Positions 47,809 through 59,495 of a stretch of DNA of 64,000 nt are shown piece by piece. How positions within the stretch are numbered: the stretch's first letter is position 1; each line of letters begins with the position of its first letter. Origin of the DNA: Agrocybe praecox (taxonomy: Eukaryota; Basidiomycota; Agaricomycetes; Agaricales; Agrocybaceae); assembly GCA_964017145.1 (NCBI GenBank), contig OZ024842.1, positions 4,340,001 through 4,404,000 of the forward strand, in the 5' to 3' direction. Position numbers and translations under genes: made by a program. Below the pieces are notes generated by a model. It searched no databases and was not told the origin of the DNA. It saw nothing but the letters and a program-made list of their open reading frames with translations.

Positions 47809-49912
47809 TTTCAGAGAAAAAATCTATGGACTTCAGCTTCAACCTCAACTTTGACTTCGTCTCCATTTTTCGTTTTCTCGCCTCGTTTTCGGCCAGTTTG
47901 TTGGCTGTATATTTGATATCGCAATGGGTCCAAGCCATACGGTGATCTAACAAGGTTAGTAAAATTTTAGTCTGAGAAATAAAAGTGTATGGACTGATTT
48001 ATTGGTGCAGCTTAAGCATATACCAACTATTGGCTCGTCAGGATTACTTACATCGTACTTTGACGCCCTCAAATTTGCACGACATGGACATGGAATCGTG
48101 CAAGAAGGATATGATGAAGTGTGTTCTTCCATTTTACCGCACGGGTTTTTAGCAAGTTTCTGACGCACTATAAAGCACTATGGCTCTGCCTTCAAGATCC
48201 TCATCATGGAACGATGGCTCGTTATTGTTAGCGGACCAGAAATGATAGACGTCTTTTGACGATGCAATTTCAGAGGTAAGATCCTCTTGCGACGCTTCCT
48301 CTCTTGTGAGTCTCAACACTGTCACAGATCTTCCAAATGGATTACACGATAGGCCCACCACTTCATTATGACCCTTATCATAATGCCACCATAAGAACAT
48401 CTTTGACTCGCAACATCGCTTCTTGTTTCAATGACATTCGAGATGAAATCAAATGTACTTTCGACGACAATCTTTCTTTGAAGGACAACGGTACCTATCT
48501 CGCTCCAGTCGTAATAAAATCCCAGTGCTGACTACCTACCTCTAGAATGGAAGTCTGTTCCCACTATCTCCACAGTTATGAACATTGTTTGTAGGACCAG
48601 TAATCGCCTCTTCCTCGGTGTTCCGCTATGTACGATCCTTTTGTGCTGGTGCAAAATACATAGAGCTTCCTTACTGACCATTATTCTAGGCAGGAACAAG
48701 ACTTACCTCAACATGAATTACGAATTTGCGTTGAATGTCATGAGGAGAGCTCAAATCATAAACCTCTTCCCAGCTATCCTCAAACCATTAGCCCTCACAC
48801 ACCCGAAATTTCCACCCCACTCACACTAATTTCGTTTAGGGTCGTCGGTCGCCTCTTGACATAAGTACGTCAGAACATCAATCGTTGCATTAGCCACGTC
48901 GGAAAGAACTTCACAAAAACGACTGGCCAGACAGACCGGTAATTAGCTTTTTTCCATTCGTCTTCGAGTCAATCTTTGCGTATTAATTGCATTGGTGACA
49001 GAACAATTATGTCAGCTGGCTCCTTGACGAAGCCAAGCCCCGTCATAGGAATTTAGACGACATGGCACTTCGCGTGCTCTCTGTCAACTTTGCGGCGATT
49101 CATACCAGCTCTTAGGTGCTACCCCCCATCACATTTTGTCATCGGCGATGACCGTTTCTAAAGGCATTTTTATATTTTATAGGCATTCACTCATGCGCTA
49201 TTCGACTTGGCTTCCCATCCCGAATCTGTTGCGCCACTTTGCGAAGAAGTCAAAAGATTGATTAAAGAAGAGGGATGGACCAAAGCCGCCATGCGTAAAA
49301 TGCGTGAATTGGATAGTTTCATTAGAGAGTCGCAGCGTCTCGCCGTTCCTGCTCGTGAGTCAATATACGATATGATAATAACATTCCATAATGCTAACTA
49401 TAATCTAGTCCAGATGCACCGTGAACTCGTGAAAGATTTCACATTCTCGAACAGAGTATTTGTGCCTGCCAGAACGCATATAGCAGTCCCCATCAGGTCT
49501 ACGCACATGGACAAGGTTAGTCAGTCTCACTCTTCCGAGTCTTATTGATATTATTTCCGAATAACTCGTCGTATTAATATTCAATTTCTCTGTTCGATAG
49601 AGGAACTACGAAGACGCAGACAAATTCCAACCCTTCAGGTTCCTAGAAAAGAGCGAAGGGGAGGGAGATAACCTCAAACACCAATTCGTCACCCTCAGCC
49701 CCGACTTCAAGTTCCTTCTCTTCGGATCTGGACGACATGCATGGTAAGCCTCTCATGCTATAACACATACATGCCTCCGAAATCACCGTATCTCGCACTC
49801 ACCATGATTCACTCTATCAGCCTCGGCCACTTCTTCGCCTTGAATGAGCTCAAAACCATGCTTGCGCACGTCCGGATCAACTACGATGTCAAATTACCCA
49901 ACGACAGCACCT

Positions 49913-52900
49913 CACCCCGGCAATATCAACTTTTTAGGTCACACGAAAACCTCCTAAAAACTCCGCTTTTTATCAAACGTACATTTTCTGTTTAAATTGA
50001 TAAATAAGATTTATATTTAAGAGAAATCAGTTCGGCATTATAAACTAAGATTAATGGTTCAGATTTTTGGACTACTGTAATGTTGTTCAAAATTTTAAGT
50101 TTGGGTGAACCGAAAATGTTGAATAATTAGATTAGTTTGGGATTTTGTTTTCTAAAGAGAAAAGTAATTAATGGCATCTTTCCGAAAATGATAAAAGAAG
50201 CTTTTAGATTTATATACACTTTCGGTTGGTGTGAGATTATAATATTTCTTACCCTTTTCGTCGGTTACACAATCTCAAACAAAATTATAATTTTTTTCCA
50301 AGTTGAAATCATGCGTAGGATGGTCGTACGACCAGCGCACGACTGCCGATAAGCTGTAGCTAAACAGATACTACCTACGTAGCTGACTTCCGAACTATTT
50401 TTAGCAGTGGGACTGGCATTTTTGAGTGCAAGGATCATCGCCACCTCTAGTGGCCAGCTGTCATTGTATTGGTTTAGCTGAGGAAAACTACCCAAAAGCT
50501 AATAGCAACGATGAGTCAATAACTCCCCAATTTAAGAGAAAGCGCACCTCTTCGTTGAATTTCTGGAATTTCTCGCTCTTTTCAGACTTGTAGGTTACCG
50601 TCGGGTCCAACAAATTTTTGCAGCCAATCGCAACAGCGTCCTATACCAAGAAAGATACGCATTCAGCAATCTTGAGAAGCGGCTCGATCGGAGTATTATG
50701 GAGATCAGACACGTCCAGTAGTATGATAACAAGCAGAGGAGGGGTGGACTTGCCAAACACGGAACCTGGAATTGGGGTCATAGTAGGTGCGATAATTAAT
50801 AGATGCTAAAAATTGAAACATTGAATGTTGAACGTCAATGGTGGGGGATTTGTGAATGAGATTTTGAGACAACAAATATAAGGAATTTGGGGGTATTTTA
50901 TTTTTAGATCATGTCGTCACTACTAACAAAAGATACAGTGTCGGCTAAAAAGAAAAGTACTCGGCTGTTGTCGCTGTGCTATTTTAGTAATAACAGCGCA
51001 ATTGTCTCTGTTGATATCGTCTGTGCAACGGACATCTGAACTTAGTTGTATGTCCTACTACTGATGATTGGATGACAAAAAATTATGCTATTTGAAAAAT
51101 ACGAGTATATACTAAAGATATAGTCGTAGCACTCGCGACACAGGCAGTGGAAGTGGCTTTCGGGCAGTGGCAATTGGTGTTGGGCAGTGGAAGTCGGATA
51201 CATCCGTCGTGCCGGCATCCCGAGATCGTCCAGCGGCAGCCAGCGGCCATCGGGTTATTCTCTGCCACACACGATCATGCGATTTCCTGCTCTTTTTTGT
51301 CCTCTTAGAGAGCTTTGTTATCTTTGCAGCACGTCACGCTCAAAATTCAGCTGCCATGCCACACCCCATTTAGCCGTTCCGTGCTGTCACCTTGGAAAGT
51401 CCAGAATACCAGCCGACGAGGATATAGAGCCAGACTAGAGCAGCTGCGACGATGACAGCGAGGATCATAGACAAGTAATGCGCCTTGAAGAGGGCATGTC
51501 AGCTCCTCTGGAACAAGAGGGGACCAGCACGACTCCACCAGCGGCCGCAATTCAACAGCAAGACAGTGACTTCTTCATGCAGATATTTGGTCAACATCCG
51601 GGTGGTTTGACACAGGCCGGCGGGTGGTAGGGATTGGGCAGGGAAGTAGCGGTAGCATCATGCAGAACACCCCATACAATCCGTATGGGTACAATAGATA
51701 CAACTTCAATTTTTGAATGGTAGCAGTAAATCTGTAATCTAATCTAATTTCTACTTGTGTACTAAAATACAGAACTCTATTGTCTGTCCTCCCCCTATTG
51801 TGGCTCGATAACGACAATGATGAGCACAATGTTGTCATCACACCGCGCCGGCTACCTAACACACCGAGGGTGCCAGCGCGCACGGTGTGGCAATGAACTT
51901 CGAGCGCCGCCGGCGCGTGGTGATAGCTGGGGCACTCACATGTTGTAACTTCTCGGTGATCACCGGCAAGTTTTTTGTTCTACAACTTACAGGGAACTCG
52001 ATAGAAACCATACAATTATGCAGGTATTTTCGAGTGGCTCAGAGAGTGAGCCACTCAAAACGTAGCGAGAGTAGAGGCCTCAGGCAACAACGAACAATGC
52101 CGAATGCACGACAACGACAACGAGCGCTGAGCGACGATGGCGATGAATGTCAAACTTGCGTCGGACAGTGGTAACTGGACATCGCAGCAGTAACATGTTA
52201 GTAACACGTTATGTACACTACGGCAAAAGTCTGGCCTGGCAGACAGTCTGACGGATAATTTTCTGAATGATATGATTTTTGGGAAAAAGCGTAGTTATTA
52301 ATGACAATGCACAATATACATGATTTTATATATTTATTTAATTGGAGAAAATAGGTAGGAAGAGGATATGGAAGGGAGAGGACAGAGGAGAGGGTGGGGA
52401 GAACAGAGGAGAGGAGAGGAGAGGAGAGGGAAAGGGGAGAGAAAGAGAGATGATGGGAGAAGAGGGTAGGGAAGCGCAAGAGCAGGGGAATGGAAGTGGG
52501 ATAAGTGGGACGGCAGCTGGCCTGTGGACAGCAGCGGTGAGCAAGGAGACAGCCTGGTCGGGGTACTTACCTCGTAGTACCCGTTCCCCATTTTCTATCA
52601 CTTTCGTCGTCTTATACCCTCTCCTCACCTTGCTACGTCACGTCCTTGCTCCCAACCCCGTCCCCTCGTGTTCGTCGGCTCGTTCGCTGACGTCCATCGG
52701 AGGCGGCGGTTGCGTCACGGCTCGTTCGTTCGGGCTTTGTCGTGCTCGTCCGTTGTTATTGTTGTTCGCGTGGTTGGCGCCGTCGTGTTCGCGTTGTGTG
52801 CGGCGCCGTCATCATCGTCACTCCCATCGTCGTTTTTGTCGTCCCCATCGTCGTTGTCGCCGTCCACGTCATGTCGGGATCGTTGTCTTCGTTGTCATTA

Positions 52901-54505
52901 TTGTGTTGTCGTTTGCGTCGTGGTCGTCGTTACGGCGTGGTGGCGACAGAAAGTGGTGGTGGCGTACGGTGGGGTGGATGGTGGTGGTAGTAATAGGAAT
53001 GATATTGAATAATGAAACAGTGATGACGCGGGCTGGGAAGTGGGTTGTGGCTGTGCCGGCAATTTCTGTCGCGGCCCGGTTTCGAATATTAATGTGATTT
53101 ATGAGGATTGCGCCCTACATACACAAGTTCTAGAAGTATAAATGTTGCAGAGTACCAAAATGCATATAATTGGAGTAAATAATGTACATATACAATTCGA
53201 AAAAAAACTTGAAAAAAACACTGCGCTTTGAATAAATGCCGTGGGCTGTAGAAACATAGCAGACTTTGACGCGCGCGCTTTGGAGCATTTTCCCACGCGC
53301 ATTAATGAGTTGGGGTCGGCGCACAAGCTGCTACATGTTATATGACAGCGGATTAGCCATATACGCACATAGAATGTACACTCAAGAGGATAGAAAAAAT
53401 ATTTTTAGAGGGTAGTCAGTTAAAATACCAAGATTAAGCACTATGCTAGCAGCATACGCTGCAAGGCTCCCATGACCCATCCGCTGTATATACACCTGCA
53501 AGCTTCAAGCTTGATTAATCATTGCACTATCTTCTTATAGACGGTCTCCAAGAACCCATACTTGAGTTGGATACATCAAAAATTTCATTGCAAACAATAG
53601 CGGCGGAAACAATAACCTACGGTTACCTACCTACACCATGTAAAAATAGAACAGCCCTTCTATTTAATTGATCGTCAACGCGTCAACCGTCAACGCCGTG
53701 CTCGAGTATCCCCTGCTTTCACCTTCCTGCCCCACTAAAAATATAGATCTTCTAAGCACAGAGAAATATGGACATTCCTGGCATGGTGTGAATTTTTCGT
53801 GGCCACCTCTATTGTTTCGATTGCAAGGAGCACTGCACAGAAAATTACCACCTCAATACAAGGTGCATCCTTCATTTCCTGCTTGTTTCCTGCTCAAACT
53901 TCCATTCCGTCGTCTTGCACGTTGAGTGCTATAAAGTCAAAGATTGACCTTACAGTGATCTTAATTTTTAAAAGTACACGCATCCCGCATCTCGCACCTA
54001 GGGCTACCTAGTTCCATTTATAGCTACCATAAAGCTGGGCCGCGAGAGCTATAGGAGCTCACATCTTTTCTCCGGGCGTATGCCAGGCGTACGATGGTCG
54101 TACACCTGATATCAGTTAGGTAAAAAATACAATTTTTCTTTCCATTTTGATTTGTGCCGAAAACATGAAAAATATCCACAATATTCAAGATATTGAAGCT
54201 CCGATGAAAGATCTTAGTTTTAAATGTAGTTTCGTCTTTCATTATATTTTTAGTTATGACTTGTCGGAAGCATGATATGAAATTTTTATTTTTAATTCAC
54301 TATTGCGGTTACCCAAATACCCGGATTTTATACATGGTTTTTTGTAAGAGAATATCGCCATATATTATTTTAGTTTACATTGCCGAGCTGAGCTGACTAA
54401 AGTTTAAGTTTTTATTGATGGTTTCCACCAAGTAAAAATCACACAATAAAATCATAGATTTTATGAGGTTTTGGTGTGACCCAAAAAGTTGAAATCGCCG
54501 GGGTG
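49913..54505. mobile_element. CACTA-like element copy 2 (4.6 kb), TSD CCT
   Basis: Ends CACCCCGGCAATATCAACTT and, reverse-complemented on the right, CACCCCGGCGATTTCAACTT; flanked by CCT at 49910-49912 and 54506-54508. The outer parts match copy 1 (30548-35679): left about 49913-51060, right about 52320-54505. The core (about 51060-52320) is different and carries GGGCAGTGGAAG-type repeats near 51140-51195. No transposase is recognised. It sits inside the P450 pseudogene; taking it out with one TSD joins the flanking P450 codons in frame. Confidence 0.88.
52340..52930. repeat. Homopurine tract and CGTCGT-rich block (copy 2)
   Basis: Same arrangement as in copy 1: purine-rich plus strand at about 52340-52500 followed by GTCGTC-type repeats at about 52660-52930. 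ORFs such as 52342-53097 follow from the repeat. Confidence 0.65.
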
Positions 54506-54651
54506 CCTCTCGACCGGAGAACATGTGGTATCAGGAACAGGTCTGCCCTGATATGACAGCTGAGATTGTGTTCCGTAAACGATCGGAAGTTGCAAAAGTT
54601 ATGGAGGGGGGTTAATGCATTGGAGCTCGAACGAGCTTTTTTTTCCGTCTG

Positions 54652-54668
54652 TACGCAAAAGACTCGTA
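54652..54668. repeat. Right 17-bp inverted repeat
   Basis: TACGCAAAAGACTCGTA is the inverted partner of 46720-46736 (one mismatch). It is 37 bp past the P450 stop and about 30 bp before P450 fragment 2. Confidence 0.65.
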
Positions 54669-54698
54669 CATGCCACGTGCCACGATGGCCCTTACACC

Positions 54699-54890
54699 AA
54701 GTCATATTAAAGCAAGCGATGACGGACGCCATTAGCAGCCATAGCTAGCGGCTAGGGTCAGTCTCGCGTCGGAGAGTAATTGAAGTGATATGTGATACCA
54801 TGGTGCTTGCGATATACTTTCCAACACAAACCCTACATAATGTGTCGTAGTCAAGAGCGATTTAGTTTTATTTATCTAGCTAACGTTGCA
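54699..54890 (-). pseudogene. Fragment 2 of a P450 paralogue (haem-Cys exon)
   Basis: Closely similar to 41051-41238 of the intact P450, including the haem exon GVCVGKYIAST and the following intron. It continues fragment 1 (46462-46718) exactly where that stops. Homology ends at 54890, at the start of the A/T/G simple sequence (GATTAGATTAGATTAG) before the gypsy relic. Confidence 0.82.
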
Positions 54891-55411
54891 GCCGGCAAGC
54901 CGGCGTGCGAGCGAGTAGATTAGATTAGATTAGCTGCCATGTACCCATGCTGTAGCGGATCAGCAATGACCATCCATCCTTGTCCCGAACCACCACCACC
55001 GTTAGCTCTGCCGTCTCCATCTGGTGACAACAGAGCTTTCTTACCTTATCAATTCTATTAATCCGCTGTGTTACCGTGTTGTGTTACCGTGCCATTCTGT
55101 TCCCAGTGCTCGCTGCTGCTGCTCAAGTGTCCGCGAAATCCGTGTCAGGGAGCCATTTTGCTTCCGCGAAAATAAATTTCAGCAAAATTTCTTTCGAAAA
55201 TCACCCCTCGAAGATTCCTCAACTTCCTCGAGCCAAAAACGGTCGCTTTACACGTCGCTCTAAAACTAAAGGTATCCCTACACCGGTGTTCACTCCTGCT
55301 CGTTCTCTCGGTCCACACAACATCTTTCACACCCCTCCTTCTACACCTCATCTCGGCTCTGTGCTGTTTTCGCTGCCGCACTCAATTACCAGTTCCTCTT
55401 TCGACGACGAC

Positions 55412-56057
55412 GAGATGTCTGAGACTCTTCGGCCCTGGCCCTTCCGGGGAGATGGGAGTGCAGGCGATGAGAATCCCCAGGACTTCATCAACGGCGTGGA
55501 GAGGATTTTTTTGTTGCGCGATAGTGTGCTGGAGGTGACGAAGGTTCGCACCTTCGAGCTCCATTTGAAGTCGGGGAGTGTTGCAAAGGCTTGGTGGTTG
55601 GGTTTGAAGTTGGAGGAGAAGGATACCTGGGATCATCTGAGCATTGCATTTGCTGCTCGATGGCCCGAGAAGGTCATCACAGTCAAGACGATGGAGGAGC
55701 AACATGCGGAACTTGTTGCGGCTGTGTTGGAGGAGAAGGAGTTGGGGAAGAGGGTGAAGGTTGACGGAGTGGAGGAGTTTTCCCATGTGGTATGGGCTGA
55801 CCAGCTGGAACGTCTTGCAACAGCATTGAAGGACGATAATGGGTTGTTGGTCCCGATGGTTTGCAAGTCAATGCCGAAGGCCCTGAAGGCGTTGGTTAAC
55901 GCGAAGCATAACACATGGGCCACATTCTGTGCTGCAGTCCGCATTGTGTCCATTACGGAATTGGAGGAGAAGATGGAGGTGGAAAAAGAACAACGCTTGA
56001 TACAATCGAACATAGCTCGTCTCGAGCAGCTGCAGATCTCACCAACCCGCGCTGTCA
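55412..56057 (+). pseudogene. gypsy gag, N-terminal part
   Basis: From ATG 55412: MSETLRPWPFRGDGSAGDEN, then PQDFINGVERIFLLRDSVLE and KAWWLGLKLEEKDTWDHLSI, the retrotransposon-gag fold with F-G-N-F and W-x-F-type spacing. An open but ATG-less stretch extends upstream to 55076. It runs to SPTRAV at the edge of the 1.65-kb insertion. The matching downstream half is at 57703. Confidence 0.75.
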
Positions 56058-57702
56058 TGCGTCATATTTGATTGAACATGAACGAACCTGAAATTGCATA
56101 AGAGATCATTCGTTTATTTTTAAATTTCAATATTTCCTTTTTTGTATTCTCCATTTTAATTTCCCATCACGGCTCTATCGCAACATTAAGGCACCAATTC
56201 TTCCGAAATCTATTCAGTCTAGGCTAAAGTCATGAAACCGTCGCCACGATCCAAGACAAATCACTCCTTCCTCTCAACGTTCATCGTCTTACGCGTTCAA
56301 ATCTACCAAATGTCTTCCACTTCCCTTGTTTCCTTTGTTCAACAATCCAAGGATGTCGTCAATTCTTCCGGACCTCGAAAAATCAATAAAGCGTCAATAT
56401 ATCCGTTTATTCAAATTGCCGGAGTTTTTGATGCGAGCGAAAATTGCGAAAATTGGTTAGCGACACATTACACGGAGGATCATATTTTTCAAGAAGGAGA
56501 TACCGTCAGTTTCACATACAGAATTCAGCCGGACGACACGCCCAAAATCATTCGCCTCGAGGAAATCGTGCATTACGAACGAGGAATTATAGTTTTCGCA
56601 GTATCGACAACCAGAAGTTCGGCACCAGCATTATTCACAAGGCCACGCATTGCTATTCCACGATCACAAGTGTCCCTCAGCATCACACAGAAGATAAGAT
56701 ATGCCTACGCTTACATCACACAACGGCACAGCATATTCACCACTTATCTAAATCCGTCGCATCCCATCTACTCTATTAAAAGACTTCGATGACATCATGC
56801 AAAGCCCAGGCCATCAAGCGGCTGTGCAACCATCATTCCAAACACATGATTCGATGTCACATGCCTATCACGAGTCACTATGAGTCACGGGAACTGATAC
56901 ATCAACAACGCGGCTACGCTAAGGTTACATTTGCCAAATATAGCAATCCATCAGCTGGAAATAGCTCGATTCCTTCCATCCGTCGATTTCACTAATCGTC
57001 AAGTCAACTATGATCGATTTATCATTCAAGAAGATGTGCTTGGTCATTCTTTGCTGCGCATTAGTCAACTTTTTTATTTATTACTCATTCTTATTCATTT
57101 CTTAGTCATTTCATCGAGCGATGGACAGTTTTCTCCTTCTTTTCCATCGTTTCAACCCATTCCTTTGTCATTCCTGACTCACTTGCTCAGTCAGCTTATT
57201 CATTTAACCCCTTATTCTTTGTCATTCGTTTCAAACTTACTTGTCATCGATTACTCATGTCTTGCAGGATTTGTAGTATAAAAGCTAGTTAGATCCTGTA
57301 AAGTAGACAAGAAGTACACCCCTATCATAGGACAATTGTACCGATTCAACCAGCTATTTTTCAGTTCAGTATTCGTTCAGTCAATTCTCAGTCTCGGCAG
57401 TCAATTCTATAGCTTGGAAAACGTTCCAAGCTTCGATTATTCTCTTCTTTTTCGAAGTTTGCTCTGATTTCAAAGTGGAACACGTTCACTTTGATTTCTA
57501 CTCTCTTATTCGATCTCAAACTTTTGTCTAGGACAAAAGCTCATCACAAACCCTTAAACCTATACGATCTTTACACTAACAAACCATTCTTAGGAACGAA
57601 GTAACTTTATTCCCACCCCCGAACTCACAGGGAGAGAGTCGTCTTATCTAGGTCCAGCCCACTCTTTCTCTGGATTTTGTTGTTGGTTGTGTTTTGTGTG
57701 AT
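56058..57702 (+). mobile_element. 1.65-kb insertion in gag with 5-bp TSD (probable solo LTR)
   Basis: Flanked by TGTCA at 56053-56057 and 57703-57707. A TATAAAAGC box at about 57277 with a transcription-leader-like sequence downstream, and a 5' TG, suggest a long solo LTR; the 3' end does not show CA, so class is unsure. It carries an open frame of 186 codons (see 56232). Confidence 0.55.
56232..56792 (+). CDS. Open frame of 186 codons inside the gag insertion
   Basis: ATG 56232 encodes a protein with a mixed, non-repetitive composition (for example NCENWLATHYTEDHIFQEGD and VSFTYRIQPDDTPKIIRLEE) and no intron. I do not recognise the family; alternating hydrophobic residues suggest a beta-rich domain. 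Its position inside a transposon-like insertion argues for a passenger or element-encoded frame. A downstream ATG at 56310 is the next possible start. Confidence 0.35.
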   Translation: MKPSPRSKTNHSFLSTFIVLRVQIYQMSSTSLVSFVQQSKDVVNSSGPRKINKASIYPFIQIAGVFDASENCENWLATHYTEDHIFQEGDTVSFTYRIQPDDTPKIIRLEEIVHYERGIIVFAVSTTRSSAPALFTRPRIAIPRSQVSLSITQKIRYAYAYITQRHSIFTTYLNPSHPIYSIKRLR

Positions 57703-58317
57703 TGTCAAAGCATAAATCACCGACAGAAAAATCGTCTTTCAGCGCAATACGTGAAGCGCTGGCAGCTGCTTCTCTCGGCCCTACAGTCCAAGCACCCCGT
57801 TTTCCATCCCCACCACGCCCGGCAGCAAATCCAGCTGCGTCAACTGGCAGGGTCGGTGGGGCATCCCAAATGCAGTATCGTCCTGATAACGAGCATCTGG
57901 CGGACATCCTTCGTAACCCATCAAAAATTTACCCAGACACAGCCGAGGGTCGAGCGGCATACAAAGCCGACGTCACTCGCTGGGCAGCAGAACATGGCGG
58001 ACTGGGTGTCAACGAGCTTCGCCCGTATCCTCTGTCTCCAAGCACAGCTCCTCTTCTCAGTGGCGAGTGTTGGAAGTGTGGCCATGTAGGCCACTTGAAC
58101 ACCCAGTGCTCTGCCTTGAGCCGCATCCCAGAATTGGAACAGAAATGGTGATCCATAGCGGCAACGATCAAGAAACGTGCGGGGGTAGTGAACATGAATT
58201 ATGTGGGTGTTGGCAGCAGGGAGGGGAGTTGGGCAAGTTGGGAGGAATACAATGCCCATATCATTGCGGAATATCTGGCTAGGGAGCAGGGAAACGAGGA
58301 AGGGTTGTTGGCGTAGG
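57703..58317 (+). pseudogene. gypsy gag, C-terminal part with CCHC zinc knuckle
   Basis: Resumes with SPTEKSSFSAIREALAAASL and ends with the nucleocapsid knuckle CWKCGHVGHLNTQC (C-x2-C-x4-H-x4-C). An in-frame TGA at 58149-58151 (where CGA gives Arg) interrupts it; the frame continues as SIAATIKKRAGVVNMNYVGV to a TAG near 58315. Joining to the upstream half needs a one-base change. Confidence 0.78.
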
Positions 58318-58324
58318 CGGAGGA

Positions 58325-59495
58325 ATGCCGGCGACCCAACACTCATCGAGGGAAGGTGTAGGAGTTGTGAACGTGGCACCTGGCACGGATGGCGGTAGTT
58401 TACCTGCGTTGTCCTATCTGTACAAGAATGAAAAGGTCGTTGTCAACATTTACGCAGTGGGTGTGAAAACGGGTAGTGAGATAAAAGACGTACCGTTTGT
58501 TCAGTACGTTAGCTTGTTGGGCCCAAAGGGAGAGGTGGTATGGATGCAGAGTGTCTTCGACGATGGTGCTATGATCAATGCAATCGATGTGTCCGTTTTC
58601 CGAAGCGTTTCAGGTCGGCTGGCTGCAGTTACACCATCAAACAAGATTATGCGGATGGCGAGTGGACAGTTGGTTCCGTCAGAGGGTGTTTGGGAAGGAG
58701 TGGTGCGTGTGGGCGACGTTGAACACTCAGGTCACTTCGAGATTTTTAGTGGGGGTGGTGCCTGGTCTCTCCTCTTTAGCAAGCCGCTCCTGCGTGTATT
58801 TGATGCTGAGCACACCTATGGTCAGGATATTCTGCAAATTCCTTCCAGTACCGGGATTTTGGAATTACCGAACTTGTTCCACGACCCAGGAAAGCAGCAT
58901 AACACTAGTCCGTTTGTTGGCCTTGCAACGGACATGAAGCACCTTCGATCAGTATTCACTCCTCTTCCGACCGTGTGTGAGGAGTCTATTGTTGCAGCAG
59001 AGCTGGACACGGTTCCTTCCGACCCCAGAATTGAGGAGATGCATGATGTAGCTGGTGAAAAGGGGGAAGGGAAGGGAAAGGTGTCTGGGCTGGGAGAACG
59101 TTGGTGGGGTGGTTACGGTCCAAGAGAGGAAGGGCTGACTGCGAGCATGTCTGGCAGAGGAGATGAGTGGAAATCGGTGTGGTTGGTAGAAGAAACAATG
59201 GAGTGAGGGTTCGGTCATCCAGGGGTGGAGCAACCTATGGTCGTTAAGTCGTTCAAGCCAATGGTCTTGACATGACGCGACGACCCTTTTAACCCATCTC
59301 GTATCGAGGCTGTACTTGATGAAATAACGGTGGGCAATGATCTCATGCCTGAAGAGAGAGACCGGGTGTACGGGCTGGTGAAAGAGTTTGCTGACTGTTT
59401 TGCGCTGTCAGTCAGCGAGGTCAACATTGTGGAGGGTGCAGAGCACAGATTCGACATACCAGAGGATGCTAAATTTCGCACCAAGGTTCACCAGC
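58325..59495 (+). pseudogene. gypsy pol start: aspartic protease and pre-RT region
   Basis: An open frame with an aspartic-protease active site VFDDGAMINAIDVSVF (D-D-G-A in place of D-S/T-G-A), GQLVPSEGVWEGVVRVGDV and FSGGGAWSLLFSKPLL, the pattern of agaricomycete gypsy proteases. Two in-frame TGA codons (59204-59206 and 59273-59275) interrupt it. It then reads DDPFNPSRIEAVLDEITVGN, EFADCFALSVSEVNIVEGAE and EDAKFRTKVHQ, the lead-in to reverse transcriptase, and is cut by the element at 59496. Confidence 0.8.

Larger units (their letters stand above)
47826..54615 (+). pseudogene. Cytochrome P450 pseudogene interrupted by CACTA-like element copy 2
   Basis: P450 exons in order: anchor MDFSFNLNFDFVSIFRFLAS; LKHIPTIGSSGLLTSYFDAL; YGSAFKILIMERWLVIVSGP; MDYTIGPPLHYDPYHNATIR; VCRTSNRLFLGVPLC; LNMNYEFALNVMRRAQIINL; WLLDEAKPRHRNLDDMALRV; FTHALFDLASHPESVAPLCE; RELDSFIRESQRL (ExxR); DADKFQPFRFL; and haem loop FGSGRHACLGHFFALNELK, whose Cys codon is split by an intron (49743|49821). 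Lesions: a TGA at 47943-47945 where CGA is expected, a frameshift near 48230, stops near 48863 and 49115, and the 4.6-kb element at 49913-54505 in the last coding segment. After the element the frame resumes (SRPENMWYQEQVCPDMTAEI) to TAA at 54615. No functional product is possible. Confidence 0.85.

Noticed and set aside
54910..54935. GATTAGATTAGATTAG as a telomere-like repeat
   Set aside because: Only three units, not TTAGGG, and similar short runs occur at the inner borders of the 3.27-kb element; simple sequence is enough.
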